A DNA stretch of 64,000 nt from Streptomyces sp. SS1-1 (GTDB lineage: Bacteria; Actinomycetota; Actinomycetes; Streptomycetales; Streptomycetaceae), in contig NZ_WBXN01000004.1 in assembly GCF_008973465.1 (NCBI RefSeq), forward strand, positions 434,001 to 498,000, in the 5' to 3' direction. Every line of letters starts with the position of its first letter. The first letter of the stretch is position 1. Shown in pieces: positions 1 through 8,025 of this stretch. Under the pieces are notes generated by a model that saw only the letters and a program-made list of their open reading frames with translations, searched no databases and had not been told where the DNA came from. Position numbers and translations under genes: made by a program.

Positions 1-2
1 CC

Positions 3-1106
3 GGCCGTGTCGTACACGTGCGCTCCCCGCGGCCGTTCGCCTCCGCGTCCGGCGAGAAGCTGTGGAGCACCGAGGCCTGGTACACGCTCAACGCCCTGCC
101 GGGCGAACAGCCGCGGGCCGCCACGCTGTACGAGGCGGAGGAGGCACGCCTGACCGGGACGGCCGGGGTGAACCGGGACCACGGCGGCTACTCGGGCAGC
201 GGCTTCGTCGACCGGTACGGCACCGAGGGCAAGGCGGCGACCACGTTCGACGTGACGGTGCCCAGGGCCGGCGACTACGACGTCGGCCTGCGCTACTCCA
301 ACGGCCCCAACCCCTTCCAGGGCACCAAGGCCCTCTCCCTGTACGCCAACGGCAAGAGGCTGCGCCAGACGAGGCTTCCCTCGACCGGCGACTGGGAGAC
401 CTGGTCCACCCGGACGGAACGGGTCACCCTGAAGAAGGGGCACAACACCGTCGCGTACCGCTTCGACGCCGGTGACGACGGGCACGTCAACCTGGACCTG
501 ATCACGGTCCGCCCGCACGGCGCGCGCGTCACCCTCTTCGACGGCACCGCCGCGTCGCAGAGCCAGTGGCAGCACACCGACGGACGCGTCACCGAATGGC
601 CCCTCACCGAGGGGAAGTCGATGGAGGTGTGCTGCGGCGACCTGCGCAGCAAGGAGGCGTACCAGGACTTCGCACTGCATGTGGAGTTCCGGGTGCCGCA
701 CCTGCCCGACGACGTCACGGGCCAGGACCGGGGCAACAGCGGCGTCTACCTCCAGGACCGCTACGAGGTCCAGATCCTCGACTCGTACGGTGACACGACG
801 CTCGACACGAACGAGGCCGGCGCGATCTACGAGAAGAAGGCGCCGGACGTCAACGCGGCCACCGCGCCGGAGACCTGGCAGTCGTACGACATCACCTTCC
901 GCGCGGCCCGCTACGACACCGACGGCACCAAGACGGCAGACGCGCGCGTCACCGTCGTCTGGAACGGCAGGAAGGTCCACGACGACGTCGCGATCGACGG
1001 CCCGACCGGAGGCGGCCGGCCGGAGGCCGCGTCGGCGGGCGCCATCCGCCTCCAGGACCACGGCAACAAGGTGCGGTACCGCAACATCTGGGTCCAACCG
1101 CTGTAG
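3..1106 (+). CDS. Secreted-type carbohydrate-binding / DUF1080 protein, 5' truncated by the window
   Basis: The reading frame is open back to the first base of the window, so this is the C-terminal part of a larger protein; the internal GTG at 18 need not be a real start. Counting from that GTG, roughly residues 35-165 look like a CBM6/CBM35-type jelly-roll module (YEAEEARL at its start, HVNLDLITV at its end). Residues about 170-362 match the DUF1080 (3-keto-disaccharide hydrolase-like) fold, with NSGVYLQDRYEVQILDSYG as the signature stretch. Such proteins usually act outside the cell on polysaccharides. The catalytic domain, if present, lies upstream of the window, so substrate cannot be inferred. 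The gene ends 42 bases before the convergent esterase gene. Confidence 0.8.
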   Translation, partial: GRVVHVRSPRPFASASGEKLWSTEAWYTLNALPGEQPRAATLYEAEEARLTGTAGVNRDHGGYSGSGFVDRYGTEGKAATTFDVTVPRAGDYDVGLRYSNGPNPFQGTKALSLYANGKRLRQTRLPSTGDWETWSTRTERVTLKKGHNTVAYRFDAGDDGHVNLDLITVRPHGARVTLFDGTAASQSQWQHTDGRVTEWPLTEGKSMEVCCGDLRSKEAYQDFALHVEFRVPHLPDDVTGQDRGNSGVYLQDRYEVQILDSYGDTTLDTNEAGAIYEKKAPDVNAATAPETWQSYDITFRAARYDTDGTKTADARVTVVWNGRKVHDDVAIDGPTGGGRPEAASAGAIRLQDHGNKVRYRNIWVQPL

Positions 1107-1148
1107 TGAACGGGGCGCGCCCAGGATCTGCCGGGCGCGCCCTTCCCT

Positions 1149-2348
1149 CTACGTCCCCGGGAAGACGTCCTTGACGTACACCAGACCGTCGAGGGCGGCC
1201 AGGTGCGCCGGGTCCACCGGGGCGTAGCCGAACCAGGAGGACACGCGGGGCGACGGATCACCGAGGGTGGCGGTCAGCGCGTCGACGTCGACGAGGCAGG
1301 GCTCCTCGGTGAGCCCGTACAACAACCCCTCGACGGTCTCGGGCGGCGGGGCCTCCACGCCCCGGTGCCGCAGGGTCCCGACCGCCGTGGCCACGACGGC
1401 GTACCCGGAGCCGAGCCGGGCCTCCACGAGCGCGCCGGCGCTCCACCACTCGACGCGGCCCTGCCACATCGTCATGCTGCTCCTGGGGCGCTGGAGATGG
1501 GAGTTGTGGGCGGCGACGAGCACCGGCCCCCGTTCCGCGAGGGCCAGGAGGTTCTGCGCCATCATCAGGTCCCGCAGCGCGCACAGCCGGGTCATCCGGG
1601 CGGGTGAGTCGTCCGCCATGGCGTGGTGGTAGCGCAGCAGGCCCGTCGCGGTCCGCGCGTACAGGCGGGCGCGGTCCCAGGCGTCGGGCGTCAGGGCGGC
1701 GGCCAGGTGCGGTGCCTGCGTGTCGAGCAGGGCCACCAGTTCGTCGGTGAGCAGGCGGAGTTCGCGGGCCTCGGCGGACCGGCCCGTGGAACGGCCGGGG
1801 TCCGTCATGGCGTCGGGGTCGGTCCAGCGGCCGTCGTCGCCGAGCAGCCGGTCCAGGGTCTCGGCGGTGCACGGCAGCAGGCCCGGGTCCACATGAGCGG
1901 AGAGCAGGGCGTGCAGTTCCAGGAGGGCCCGGCGCGGGGAGGAGGCGGCGGTGATCTCCAGCGGGCCGTCGAACCCGGCGAAGCGGACGTGCTCGCCGGA
2001 GGGCCGGTGCTCGTTGTGGGCCCGCATCCACCGCACGAGGTCGCGGTTGCCGGCGTAGGCGCCCCAGCCGTGGCTGAACCCGTGCTCCATGGCCTGGTCG
2101 AGCGTGCCCTCCCCCGTGGTGACGTACGCGTCCACGGCAAGGGCCCGCAGGCAGTCGCTCTCGAGCGTGATCGTGCGGAAGCCCTCCTGTTCGACGAGCT
2201 GCCGGAAGAGGCGGTTGCGGACGGCGAGCAGGGCCTCCTCACCGTGCGTGGGCTCGCCCAGGGCGAGGATCCGGGGCCGGACGGGAAGCTGCTCCAGGAG
2301 GGCCGAGGCGTCGAGGGGGTGGGTGAGGTCCTTGAGGTCGGAAGCCAT
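1149..2348 (-). CDS. Erythromycin esterase family protein
   Basis: This 399-residue protein matches the erythromycin esterase (EreA/EreB-like) superfamily. It shows ILALGEPTHGEEALLAVRN near residue 30, the family's first active-site histidine/glutamate motif, a central helical region, and VLVAAHNSHLQR around residue 275 carrying another conserved histidine. Many family members in actinomycetes are not macrolide esterases, so resistance is a possibility and not a conclusion. I chose the ATG at 2348 because the sequence immediately upstream is a perfect inverted repeat (2351-2370) and the protein start aligns with the family. It is divergent from a double-MerR regulator, the likely controller. 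Confidence 0.85.
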   Translation of the reverse strand: MASDLKDLTHPLDASALLEQLPVRPRILALGEPTHGEEALLAVRNRLFRQLVEQEGFRTITLESDCLRALAVDAYVTTGEGTLDQAMEHGFSHGWGAYAGNRDLVRWMRAHNEHRPSGEHVRFAGFDGPLEITAASSPRRALLELHALLSAHVDPGLLPCTAETLDRLLGDDGRWTDPDAMTDPGRSTGRSAEARELRLLTDELVALLDTQAPHLAAALTPDAWDRARLYARTATGLLRYHHAMADDSPARMTRLCALRDLMMAQNLLALAERGPVLVAAHNSHLQRPRSSMTMWQGRVEWWSAGALVEARLGSGYAVVATAVGTLRHRGVEAPPPETVEGLLYGLTEEPCLVDVDALTATLGDPSPRVSSWFGYAPVDPAHLAALDGLVYVKDVFPGT

Positions 2349-2350
2349 GC

Positions 2351-2370
2351 CTTCAACGCTATCGTTGAAG
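2351..2370. promoter_or_regulatory. Palindromic operator between esterase and double-MerR regulator
   Basis: CTTCAACG and CGTTGAAG form a perfect 8-bp inverted repeat separated by CTAT. It lies in the 69-bp space between two divergent genes, only two bases upstream of the esterase start codon. Inverted repeats of this size between a MerR-type regulator and its divergent target are the usual binding sites of that family. The short distance implies a very short or absent 5' leader for the esterase mRNA. Binding is inferred. Confidence 0.65.
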
Positions 2371-2417
2371 ATCCGGTGGAGACTTGGGCCACTGGGAGCC
2401 CCGATATCGTTGCCGTC

Positions 2418-3197
2418 ATGGGTCACAACCTTCAAACGGGTGGGCGTCTGCGGCCGATCGACCTGGCGCGCGGGGCCGGTCTGTCCACGCAGGCGGTCCG
2501 GAACTACGAGGAGGCCGGCATCCTGCCGCCCGCGGCCCGCACCCCGTCCGGCTACCGGGTCTACACCGAGACGCACGCGGCGGCCCTGCGCGCCTTCCTC
2601 GCCCTGCTCCCCGGCCACGGGCACGCCACGGCGACGGCGATCATGCGGGCCGTCGGGCAGGACGCGCCGGAGGAGGCGTTCCGGCTCATCGCCGGAACCC
2701 ACGCCCAACTCCTCGAGGACCGGGCGACGCTGTCGGCCGTGGAGCGGGCGCTGAGTGACCTGGAGCCCGCGCCTCCGGCCGGCCCGGGAGGGGGTGGGCT
2801 CTTCGTGGGCCCGCTCGCGCGGCAGCTCGGGGTGCGGCCCGCGACGCTGCGCGCCTGGGAGCGTGCCGGGCTGGTGCGTCCGCGCCGCGACCCGGTGACC
2901 GGGTACCGGGTGTACGACGAGGCGGACGTGCGCGACGCCCGTCTGATCCGCCAACTCCGGCGCGGGGGCTATCTGCTGGAGCAGATCGCGCCGCTGATCA
3001 CCCAGGTGCGGGCGGCGGGCGGGCTGGAGCCGCTGGAAGGGACCCTGCGCGACTGGCACAGCCGGCTCTCGGCGCGCGGGCGGGCCCTGCTGAGCGGGGC
3101 CGCCGCGCTGGAGGGGTACCTGCGGGCCCGTGAGGGATGCTCCGTCGGCGTGGATACGGACATCCGGGCGCCGGGGGCGTCGTTGGACCCGGCATGA
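2418..3197 (+). CDS. TioE-family transcriptional regulator with two MerR DNA-binding domains
   Basis: The 259-residue protein has two successive MerR-type winged helix domains: one at about residues 12-80 (LRPIDLARGAGLSTQAVRNY, then GILPPAARTPSGYRVY) and a second at about 130-200 (LARQLGVRPATLRAWERAG, then GYRVYDEADVRDARLI). This duplicated layout defines the TioE-type regulators of actinomycetes. It probably acts on the 8-bp inverted repeat at 2351-2370 and controls the divergent erythromycin esterase-type gene. Its stop codon overlaps the start of the next small gene by 4 bases (ATGA), suggesting translational coupling. The ligand is unknown. Confidence 0.85.
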   Translation: MGHNLQTGGRLRPIDLARGAGLSTQAVRNYEEAGILPPAARTPSGYRVYTETHAAALRAFLALLPGHGHATATAIMRAVGQDAPEEAFRLIAGTHAQLLEDRATLSAVERALSDLEPAPPAGPGGGGLFVGPLARQLGVRPATLRAWERAGLVRPRRDPVTGYRVYDEADVRDARLIRQLRRGGYLLEQIAPLITQVRAAGGLEPLEGTLRDWHSRLSARGRALLSGAAALEGYLRAREGCSVGVDTDIRAPGASLDPA

Positions 3198-3427
3198 GGA
3201 TCATCGCCTGTGCCGCGCTCGTCGGCGCCGCCCTGTTCACCGCCGCTCTTCCCGCCTCGGCCGACGACGGCCCCGTCGACTTCGGGCTCTTCCAGGGAGT
3301 CAACGACGCCAAGGGCTCCACGACCTCCGACGCGGGGCCGACCTGGCCGCCGTCGTCCGGCGGGACCGGTGACGGCGTGCCGAGGTCGGCGCTGGGGATG
3401 CTCGTGGAGGGACTCGTTCAGGGCTGA
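3194..3427 (+). CDS. Small secreted protein of unknown function
   Basis: This 77-residue protein begins with a classical signal peptide (MRIIACAALVGAALFTAALP, then ASADD as the likely cleavage region). The short mature part is rich in Gly, Ser and Pro. I recognise no domain. The ATG overlaps the TGA of the double-MerR gene, so the two are probably translated from the same mRNA. A longer in-frame start upstream exists but would lie inside the regulator gene and lose the signal peptide position. It could be a small envelope or secreted factor. Confidence 0.6.
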   Translation: MRIIACAALVGAALFTAALPASADDGPVDFGLFQGVNDAKGSTTSDAGPTWPPSSGGTGDGVPRSALGMLVEGLVQG

Positions 3428-3431
3428 CGGC

Positions 3432-4664
3432 TCATTCCGGGGTGAGGGCCGCTCGCGAGCGGGCGGCCGTCGGAAAGCCGTGGACGCGGGCTCCGGCGAC
3501 GGCGACGAGGGCGGGCACCAGGAGCAGGAGGACGCTCCACGGCAAGGACGCGGTGCCCAGTGTGTCGAGCAGGACCCCGCCGACGATGCCGCCCGCGGCC
3601 ATGGCGACGTTCCACAGGGTGACGAGCATGGCCTGCGCCGCGTCCGCTGCCGTGCCCCCGGCGTCGGCTGCTGCGGTCTGCAGCAGGGTGGGGACGCCGC
3701 CCCAGCCGAGGCCCCACAGCAGCGCCGCCCCGTACACGAGGGCTTCGCTGTGGGCCAGGGTGCCGAGGACGGCGGCCGCCGCGCCGACCAGGAGGACGCT
3801 GCCGAGCGTGAGGGCGCGCAGCCGCCGGTCGATGTGGGCGCCGGTGAACCAGACGCTCACCAGCGAGGCGATCCCGAACGTCAGCAGCACCAGGTCGGTC
3901 GACCCGCCCACGCCGGCATGGCTGAGGAACGTGGCGATGTAGGCGTAGAGGACGGTGTGGGCCAGGACGAAGACGAGGGTGACGGTCAGGACGGGCGCCA
4001 CACCCGGGACAGCGAGCGTCCGCAGCATCCGGGGCCGCTCCCGCGCGGGCTGTCCCGGGTGGTCCGGGACGATGGCCGTGATCCAGGCGAGGAGGACAAG
4101 GGTCAGCGCGGTCATGCTCAGGAAGGCCGCCCGCCAGCCGAGCGCCTGTCCGGTGAACGTGCCCGCGGGCACGCCCACGGAGAGCGCGACCGGCACACCC
4201 GCCATCGCCACGGCGACCGCCTTGCCCTGAAGCCGTGCCGGAACCATGCGGCGGGCGTATCCGGCCAGCAGGGCCCAGGCGAGTCCCGCCGCGACACCGG
4301 CGACGAACCGGGCGACGAGGGTCAGCGGGTAGTGCGAGGACACGGCGGTGACGGTGTTGGCGGCGGCGAACCCGGCCATGGCGGTGAGCAGCAGCCGTTT
4401 GCGCCGCCAGCCGGAGGTGGCGGCGGTCAGCGGAATGGCGGTGAGGGCGGTGCCGGCGGCGTAGACGGTCACGGTCTGACCGGCCGCCGGCTCGCCGACA
4501 TGGAGACCGGCGCTCATCTCGGGGAGGAGTCCGGCGGGCAGTGTCTCCGTCAGGCTGGTGATGAAGACGGCGGTGCTCAGGGCCAGCAGCGCCGCCATCG
4601 GCAGCTCGGCGTCGCCGGACGGTTCGCGTGGGCCAACGGCTCGGTGGATGCTCTCGGTCGACAT
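3432..4664 (-). CDS. MFS transporter, DHA1-type
   Basis: A 410-residue inner-membrane protein with about twelve hydrophobic segments and the layout of drug:proton antiporter-1 MFS exporters (for example TETLPAGLLPEMSAGL near the first helix and WRRKRLLLTAMAGF as the loop 2-3 motif A region). Members export small hydrophobic compounds or sugars. The gene is divergent from a MerR regulator, and the 71-bp spacer holds a near-ideal MerR operator, so the pair looks like a ligand-induced efflux system. Substrate is not predictable from sequence. Confidence 0.85.
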   Translation of the reverse strand: MSTESIHRAVGPREPSGDAELPMAALLALSTAVFITSLTETLPAGLLPEMSAGLHVGEPAAGQTVTVYAAGTALTAIPLTAATSGWRRKRLLLTAMAGFAAANTVTAVSSHYPLTLVARFVAGVAAGLAWALLAGYARRMVPARLQGKAVAVAMAGVPVALSVGVPAGTFTGQALGWRAAFLSMTALTLVLLAWITAIVPDHPGQPARERPRMLRTLAVPGVAPVLTVTLVFVLAHTVLYAYIATFLSHAGVGGSTDLVLLTFGIASLVSVWFTGAHIDRRLRALTLGSVLLVGAAAAVLGTLAHSEALVYGAALLWGLGWGGVPTLLQTAAADAGGTAADAAQAMLVTLWNVAMAAGGIVGGVLLDTLGTASLPWSVLLLLVPALVAVAGARVHGFPTAARSRAALTPE

Positions 4665-4679
4665 GACACGTATGCTCGA

Positions 4680-4701
4680 ACCTTCACATCGGTGTGAAGG
4701 T
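4680..4701. promoter_or_regulatory. MerR-type operator/promoter between MFS exporter and MerR regulator
   Basis: ACCTTCACA and TGTGAAGGT form a perfect 9-bp inverted repeat around TCGG. On the minus strand a TTGACC -35 box overlaps its upstream edge, which is the arrangement of MerR-activated promoters with an elongated spacer. An in-frame GTG at 4694 lies inside the operator, which argues against it as the start of the regulator gene. Confidence 0.75.
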
Positions 4702-4735
4702 CAAGCCCGATCTGACACGGCGTGAGGTGGAGCGG

Positions 4736-5113
4736 ATGCGCATCGGCGAACTGTCCGAACGGACCGGCGTCTCCCGCCGGCTCCTGCGCTACTACGAGGA
4801 GCAGTCCCTCATCGTCTCGGAGCGCTGCGCCAACGGCTACCGCCGCTACGACGAGCGGTTCGTCGACCGCGTCCTGCAGATCCGCGGGCTCCTCGACGCG
4901 GGGCTGCCGACCCGCATCATCAAGCAGATCCTGCCCTGTCTCGACAAGCCGCGCCACATCGTCTTCTCGGACGCCACACCGGAGATGCTGGCGACCCTGG
5001 AGGCGGAACTCGACCGCATGAACCAGCGCATCGCCTGCCTCACCCAGAACCGGGACGCCATCGCCTCCTACCTGGACGAGGTCCGGGTGCGGGCGCGGGG
5101 GGACGCGGCCTGA
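4736..5113 (+). CDS. MerR family transcriptional regulator
   Basis: A 125-residue protein starting MRIGELSERTGVSRRLLRYY, the usual N-terminus of MerR regulators. The second wing contains ANGYRRYDERF. A C-terminal helix (residues about 80-118) would form the antiparallel dimerisation coil. I chose the ATG at 4736 over the in-frame GTG at 4694 because the latter lies within the 22-bp operator and family members begin at this methionine; a purine-rich stretch (GAGGTGGAG) precedes it. It probably represses and activates itself and the divergent MFS gene. No conserved metal-binding cysteine cluster of SoxR or CueR type is evident, so an organic ligand is more likely. Confidence 0.85.
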   Translation: MRIGELSERTGVSRRLLRYYEEQSLIVSERCANGYRRYDERFVDRVLQIRGLLDAGLPTRIIKQILPCLDKPRHIVFSDATPEMLATLEAELDRMNQRIACLTQNRDAIASYLDEVRVRARGDAA

Positions 5114-5159
5114 GAGGTCCACGTCGTTCGAGCGCCGGTCCCCGTCGGCGGCACGGACC

Positions 5160-5912
5160 ATGCTCGACGCCATGAACCGACGTGAGGGAAACGTGGCCCT
5201 GGTGACGGGCGGCAGCCGGGGTATCGGTGCCGCCGTGGCGATCCGTCTCGCCGAAGAGGGCGCCGATGTCGTCCTGACCTATGAGCGTGACGAGCGAGCC
5301 GCCGAGGAGGTGGTGGAGCGGGTCAAGGGGGCGGGGCGCCGGGGGCTCGCCGTGCGGGCCGACAGTGCGCGCACGGCCGAGGTCACCGCCGCCGTGGACG
5401 AGGCCGTGGAGGTGTTCGGCCGGCTCGACGTCCTGGTCAACAACGCCGGTGTCTTCCTCGTCGGCCCGCTCGAGGAGCTGGGACCGGACGAGGTCGAGCG
5501 CACCCTGGCGGTGAACGTCCGGGCGCCGTTCGTGGCATGTCGGGCGGCCGCGCGCCACATGGGGGCGGGCGGCCGCATCATCAGCATCGGCAGCAATGTC
5601 GCCGAGCGCGCGGTCTTCCCGGGGATGGCGCTGTACGCGATGAGCAAGTCGGCCCTCGTGGGGATGACGAAGGGGCTGGCGCGGGAGTTGGGCCCGCGCG
5701 GGATCACCGTCAATCTGGTGGTCCCGGGTCCCACCGACACCGCCGCCAACCCGGCCGACGGCCCGAACGCCGAGGTGATCGCCGGGTTCACCGCGGTGGG
5801 CCGTTATGCGCGGGCGTCCGAGATCGCGGCCACCGTCGCCCATGTGGCCGGTGCGGACGGCGCGTACATCACCGGGGCGTCCCTGCCCGTCGACGGCGGG
5901 TTCACCGTCTGA
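5160..5912 (+). CDS. Short-chain dehydrogenase/reductase (SDR)
   Basis: A classical SDR of 250 residues. The NAD(P)-binding motif TGGSRGIG sits near residue 16, NNAG near 95, and the catalytic tetrad includes SIGSN with YAMSK around residues 140-163. The C-terminus ITGASLPVDGGFTV is typical of FabG-like enzymes. The substrate is not predictable. The start could also be the ATG at 5172 (MNRREGN), since neither has a strong ribosome binding site. It follows the MerR gene by 46 bases and may be cotranscribed; the next gene converges on it. Confidence 0.85.
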   Translation: MLDAMNRREGNVALVTGGSRGIGAAVAIRLAEEGADVVLTYERDERAAEEVVERVKGAGRRGLAVRADSARTAEVTAAVDEAVEVFGRLDVLVNNAGVFLVGPLEELGPDEVERTLAVNVRAPFVACRAAARHMGAGGRIISIGSNVAERAVFPGMALYAMSKSALVGMTKGLARELGPRGITVNLVVPGPTDTAANPADGPNAEVIAGFTAVGRYARASEIAATVAHVAGADGAYITGASLPVDGGFTV

Positions 5913-5928
5913 CCCGGCGCAGGAAGGT

Positions 5929-6468
5929 TCACCGCTCCGCCAACGCCGGTGTCAGCCCCGCCCACGGGTTCGGCAGATCCCCCGTCACCGGGCCGCAGAC
6001 GCCGGCGCCCCGCTCCTCCGCCGTGCGCAGGGCGAGGGGGACGAGGGGGTGGGGGACGCCGTAGACCAGGTGGCACAAGCGGTCGGCGGGGACGCGTTCC
6101 GTCCAGGCGGGGCGGGTGAAGTCCGCGACGTACCGGGACCAGGGGCCCTCGAAGGTGACCGTGAGGTCGGCGAGGCGGGCGTAGCCGGGGGCCGGGTGGA
6201 CGCCCGGGTTGAGGACGACCGTCGAGGCGCCGAGGCGGCGGACCGTGCGGATCAGACGGCGGCACTCCGGCAGGGCCTCGGTGGCCGCCGGGGTCTGGTC
6301 GAGGAAGCAACCGTCGACGCCGTACCACTCCTGGTGGCGGCGCAGGTCGGCGGTGATCTCGGCGGGTTCGCGGGCCCCGTAGTCGGTGTCCAGGTAGCCG
6401 AGGAGGCGGGCGCCCGCCGCGCGCAGCGCCTCGGCCGCCTTGGCGAACGCCGGGTCGGGGGCGGTGCT
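5929..6468 (-). pseudogene. Spherulin-4 / GH135-like protein, N-terminus lost and fused to the upstream epimerase frame
   Basis: About 180 residues match the C-terminal three quarters of Spherulin-4 family proteins: LLGYLDTDYG, RRHQEWYGVDGCFLDQTPA and TFEGPWSRY are recognisable. In the fungal galactosaminogalactan locus the family member Sph3 (GH135) hydrolyses alpha-1,4-GalNAc polymers. Here no start codon and no N-terminal strand are present; the frame continues upstream without a stop into the epimerase (VSWQCSDISTA joined directly to PDPAFAKAAE). I infer a deletion of a few hundred bases that removed the epimerase C-terminus and this gene's N-terminus. Whether a fusion protein is made depends on the separate frameshift near 6983. 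Confidence 0.65.
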
Positions 6469-7274
6469 GATGTCCGAGCACTGCCAGGACACCTGCGCCG
6501 AGCGGGCGGAGCCGCCCGTCCCGGCCTCGGCGATCCGGCCCCGGAACCCGGCCGCGTCGGCGAGGGCGCGGACGAGGTCGCGGGACGGCCGGGCGTCGCC
6601 GCCGCCGATGTTCAGCACGGGTGGCAGCGGTCCGGCGGCGGTGGCGGCGAGCGCGGCCGCCCGTGCCACGTCGCGGACGTCGACGAAGTCGCGGTGGGCG
6701 GACAGGTCGCCGAGCCGCAGTGCGGCCTCCGGGTCGTCGCCCGCCTCCGCGAGGAGGGCCGCGACCCGGCCGGGCAGCCCGGTGGGCGGGGCTCCCGCGC
6801 CCACCGGGTTGCCGACCCGCAGGACCACCGCGTCCAGGCCGGACGCGGTCACCGCGACCGTGCCCGCCAGCTTGGTCGCGCCGTACGGGCCGGCGGGCCG
6901 GGTGGCCGCCGACTCCGTGACGCGCACGCCGGGTCCGGTGGGGCCGTACTCGGCGGCAGAGCCCAGATGGACCAGGCGTGCCCCGGTGCCGCCTCCCGCA
7001 GCGCCGCGCACAGCACGGCCGGGCCGCGGGCGTTCACCTCGGCGAGGGTGACGGCGTCGCCGCCGGTCGCGCCCGCGCAGTTGACGACGGCGTCGGGCGC
7101 CACCTCGGCCAGCGCCGCCGCCAGGTCCCGTGGGCGGGCGGTGGCGAGGTCGACGGTGACGTCGGCGGCGAGGGAGCGTCCGGCGACGAGGACCCGGGCG
7201 CCGGGCAGGGTGCGCAGTTCCCCGGCGACATGGGTGCCGAGGTAGCCGGTGACGCCGAGTACGAGGACGTGCAT
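6466..7274 (-). pseudogene. NAD-dependent sugar epimerase/dehydratase, frameshifted and lacking its C-terminus
   Basis: The ATG at 7274 starts an extended SDR (MHVLVLGVTGYLGTHVAGEL, GxxGxxG nucleotide-binding motif). The frame breaks at a run of four C on the plus strand (6981-6984): adding one base restores the continuous sequence ending GARLVHLGSAAEYGP. Downstream of the break the second half is well conserved (GPYGATKLAG holds YxxxK; HRDFVDVRDVARA follows). The protein then passes straight into a Spherulin-4 sequence near 6468, where about 30-40 C-terminal residues expected for the family are missing. It sits in the glycan operon and would supply an activated sugar. The indel may be a sequencing error; the deletion is harder to explain that way. 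Confidence 0.7.
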
Positions 7275-7280
7275 GGTGGT

Positions 7281-7994
7281 TCAGGCCCCCTTGAGCAGGA
7301 GCGACTTGCGGCTGGTGAACTCCGCGTTGGCGCGGTCGTAGTCGTCGGGGCGGCCGATGTCGAGCCAGTAGCCGTCGAACTCGTAGGCGTGCGGCGGGCG
7401 TCCGGCGGCGAGCAGGTCGGTGACGAGTTCGTCGAAGCCGAGGGGCAGTCCGGGGGTGTACCCGTCGAGGGTGGCCCGGGAGACACCGTAGACGCCCATG
7501 GACACCCGGTAGTCGATGCTGGGCTTCTCGGTGAAGGCGACCACCCGGCTGGCGTCGGTCGTCAGCACCCCGAAGTCGATGTGCACCTTGCGCGCGTACG
7601 TGGCGATCGTCAGCGGGGTGCCGGACGCCTCGTGGGAGCGCAGGACGTCGGCGTAGTCGAGGTCGGTGAGGACGTCGCCGTTCATGACGAGGAAGTGCTC
7701 GGGGAGGCGGTCGCGCAGGGCGAGCAGCGGGCCCATGGTGCCGAGCGGGTTCTCCTCGGTGGCGTAGTCGACGTTCATGCCCCACTGGGAGCCGTCGCCG
7801 ACGTAGGCGCGGATGATCTCGCCGAGGTGGCCGATGGCGAGGGTGCACCGGGTGAAGCCGGACGTGGACAGCTGGCGCAGCACGATCTCCAGGATGGCGT
7901 GCTGGTCGCCGATGGGGACGAGCGGCTTGGGCAGCGCCGTGGTGTACGGCCGCAGCCGGACGCCCTTGCCACCGGCGAGGATCACTGCGTGCAT
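7281..7994 (-). CDS. Sugar nucleotidyltransferase (NDP-sugar pyrophosphorylase)
   Basis: This 237-residue protein begins MHAVILAGGKGVRLRPYTT, the signature of the nucleotidyltransferase family that joins a sugar-1-phosphate to an NTP. PKPLVPIG follows as the sugar-phosphate binding loop, and MNGDVLTDLDY near residue 105 holds the metal-binding aspartate. It lacks a C-terminal left-handed beta-helix, so it is a single-function enzyme. Its neighbours, a LegB-like dehydratase and an epimerase, suggest it makes the activated aminosugar precursor for the glycan operon. Nucleotide and sugar specificity cannot be read from sequence. Confidence 0.88.
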   Translation of the reverse strand: MHAVILAGGKGVRLRPYTTALPKPLVPIGDQHAILEIVLRQLSTSGFTRCTLAIGHLGEIIRAYVGDGSQWGMNVDYATEENPLGTMGPLLALRDRLPEHFLVMNGDVLTDLDYADVLRSHEASGTPLTIATYARKVHIDFGVLTTDASRVVAFTEKPSIDYRVSMGVYGVSRATLDGYTPGLPLGFDELVTDLLAAGRPPHAYEFDGYWLDIGRPDDYDRANAEFTSRKSLLLKGA

Positions 7995-8025
7995 GGCATA
8001 CCTCCTGCGGTACGAGCCGGGCGGG

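Noticed and set aside
1149..2348. Macrolide resistance as a firm call for the esterase-type gene
   Set aside because: The family is broad in Streptomyces and no macrolide locus or ribosomal methylase is nearby.
4694..4735. Longer MerR start at GTG 4694
   Set aside because: The codon lies inside the inverted-repeat operator and MerR proteins begin at the MRIGEL methionine.
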